Of a DNA stretch of 64,000 nt, positions 63,760-64,000 are shown piece after piece; position 1 is the stretch's first letter, and each line of letters begins with the position of its first letter. The stretch comes from JAUUZT01 sp964654015. Lineage in GTDB: Bacteria > Chloroflexota > Dehalococcoidia > GIF9 > AB-539-J10. The stretch lies in assembly GCA_964654015.1 (NCBI GenBank), contig CAZZHQ010000003.1, positions 24,281 through 88,280 of the forward strand. The letters run 5' to 3'. The position numbers and the translations under genes were made by a program. The notes below the pieces were generated by a model that worked only from the letters and a program-made list of their open reading frames with translations, was not told the DNA's origin and searched no databases.

Positions 63760-64000
63760 TTATTTTACTGTTTCTATTGTTTCTACTGCGGGTATTACTT
63801 CTATTACTTCGGAGATTACTTCCTCAACCGGTGGCGCAGATTGCGTTTTCACTTTCTCTGGCCTTTCCTTAAGTCGAGTTTGTTTTGTACTAAGCTGTCG
63901 CATGTAGTAGAGCTTGGCTCGCCGTACTTTACCCCGCCGAAGTACTTCAACACTTTGAATCAAAGGGGATTGAAAAGAAAAGGTGCGCTCCACCCCAATT
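63760..64000 (-). CDS. rplS: 50S ribosomal protein L19, 5' part beyond window, with acidic C-terminal tail
   Basis: The visible C-terminal ~79 residues contain GVERTFSFQSPLIQSVEVLRRGKVRRAKLYYMR, the conserved L19 core ending. Normally L19 stops within a few to twenty residues of this point. Here a tail of about 45 residues continues, first basic (QLSTKQTRLKERPEKVK) and then acidic/hydrophobic (PVEEVISEVIEVIPAV). L19 sits at the 30S-50S interface. priA starts 18 bases after its stop. Confidence 0.85.
   Translation of the reverse strand, partial: IGVERTFSFQSPLIQSVEVLRRGKVRRAKLYYMRQLSTKQTRLKERPEKVKTQSAPPVEEVISEVIEVIPAVETIETVK

Noticed and set aside
1..64000. tRNA, rRNA, CRISPR array or insertion sequence
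   Set aside because: I scanned the gaps for T-loop patterns (GTTCGA/GTTCAA context), direct-repeat arrays and transposase-like frames and found none; short unusual RNAs could be missed.

Overview
The window looks like a contiguous stretch of chromosome from a mesophilic, probably anaerobic bacterium of the Chloroflexota, most likely class Dehalococcoidia or a close uncultured relative. The placement is inferred from gene content and order: dnaX-ybaB-recR-recO, a ClpP-like/bactofilin-like pair, an ECF sigma factor with a DUF5667 partner, a Ycf45/SpoIIIAA-type ATPase, ThyX, adjacent transaldolase and glucose-6-phosphate isomerase, ADP-forming acetate-CoA ligase and a DUF6282 protein. Base composition by eye is in the low-to-mid 40s percent GC. 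No rRNA, tRNA, CRISPR array, transposase, integrase or phage gene was found. The region is dense core genome (about 59 genes) with a few accessory genes.

Layout. 1-3.7 kb: potassium uptake (trkA, trkH, a universal stress protein and a second, truncated TrkA-type subunit). 3.8-7.3 kb: recombination/replication operon (dnaX, ybaB, recR, recO). 7.4-9.3 kb: ECF sigma factor with its membrane partner, and a small membrane protein. 9.4-16.8 kb: gap, an MBL hydrolase, eno, an HpaI-type aldolase, pth and ligA. 17-21 kb (plus strand): ClpP-like protein, exported beta-solenoid membrane protein, then tgt with a queuosine-precursor transporter. 21-26 kb (minus): tkt-tal-pgi. 26.3-31.2 kb (plus): NAD(P)HX repair enzyme, RmuC-like protein, radical SAM protein, acetoin-utilisation/histone-deacetylase-family protein. 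31.3-39 kb (minus): CCA-adding enzyme, secD, secF, mutL, pcrA. 39.1-42.2 kb (plus): DUF2007, lysS, serS. 42.2-53.6 kb (minus): glycerate kinase and hydroxyacid dehydrogenase, yraN, rnhB, mnmA, tmk, R3H/AAA ATPase, pdxS, rsmG, thyX, ADP-forming acyl-CoA ligase. 53.9-58.8 kb (plus): M42 peptidase, glyS, DUF6282 protein and a two-gene exported surface-protein unit. 58.8-64 kb (minus): def, a rhodanese/ferritin-like fusion, an FMN reductase, priA and the 3' end of rplS.

How the genes fit together. GAPDH, enolase, Pgi, Tal and Tkt cover lower glycolysis/gluconeogenesis and the non-oxidative pentose phosphate pathway. Glycerate kinase plus D-glycerate/hydroxypyruvate reductase feed 2- or 3-phosphoglycerate into that route, and ADP-forming acyl-CoA ligase suggests ATP from acyl-CoA. 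Tgt with a YhhQ-type transporter implies queuosine salvage. RecR, RecO, MutL, PcrA, LigA, PriA and RmuC form a dispersed repair set.

The least ordinary items are: (i) the ClpP-like protein lacking the expected catalytic Asp, next to an exported bactofilin-like membrane protein; (ii) the secreted pair at 57.6-58.75 kb, which resembles in plan a minimal WxL/DUF916-type surface system; (iii) a rhodanese whose catalytic Cys is Ser, fused to a ferritin-like domain; (iv) several promoters whose -10 box lies so close to the ATG that the mRNA should be leaderless or nearly so; (v) a possible Nudix-like gene remnant between pth and ligA; and (vi) a ribosomal protein L19 with a long acidic C-terminal tail. 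Positions near 36.8 kb may be uncertain by one base.
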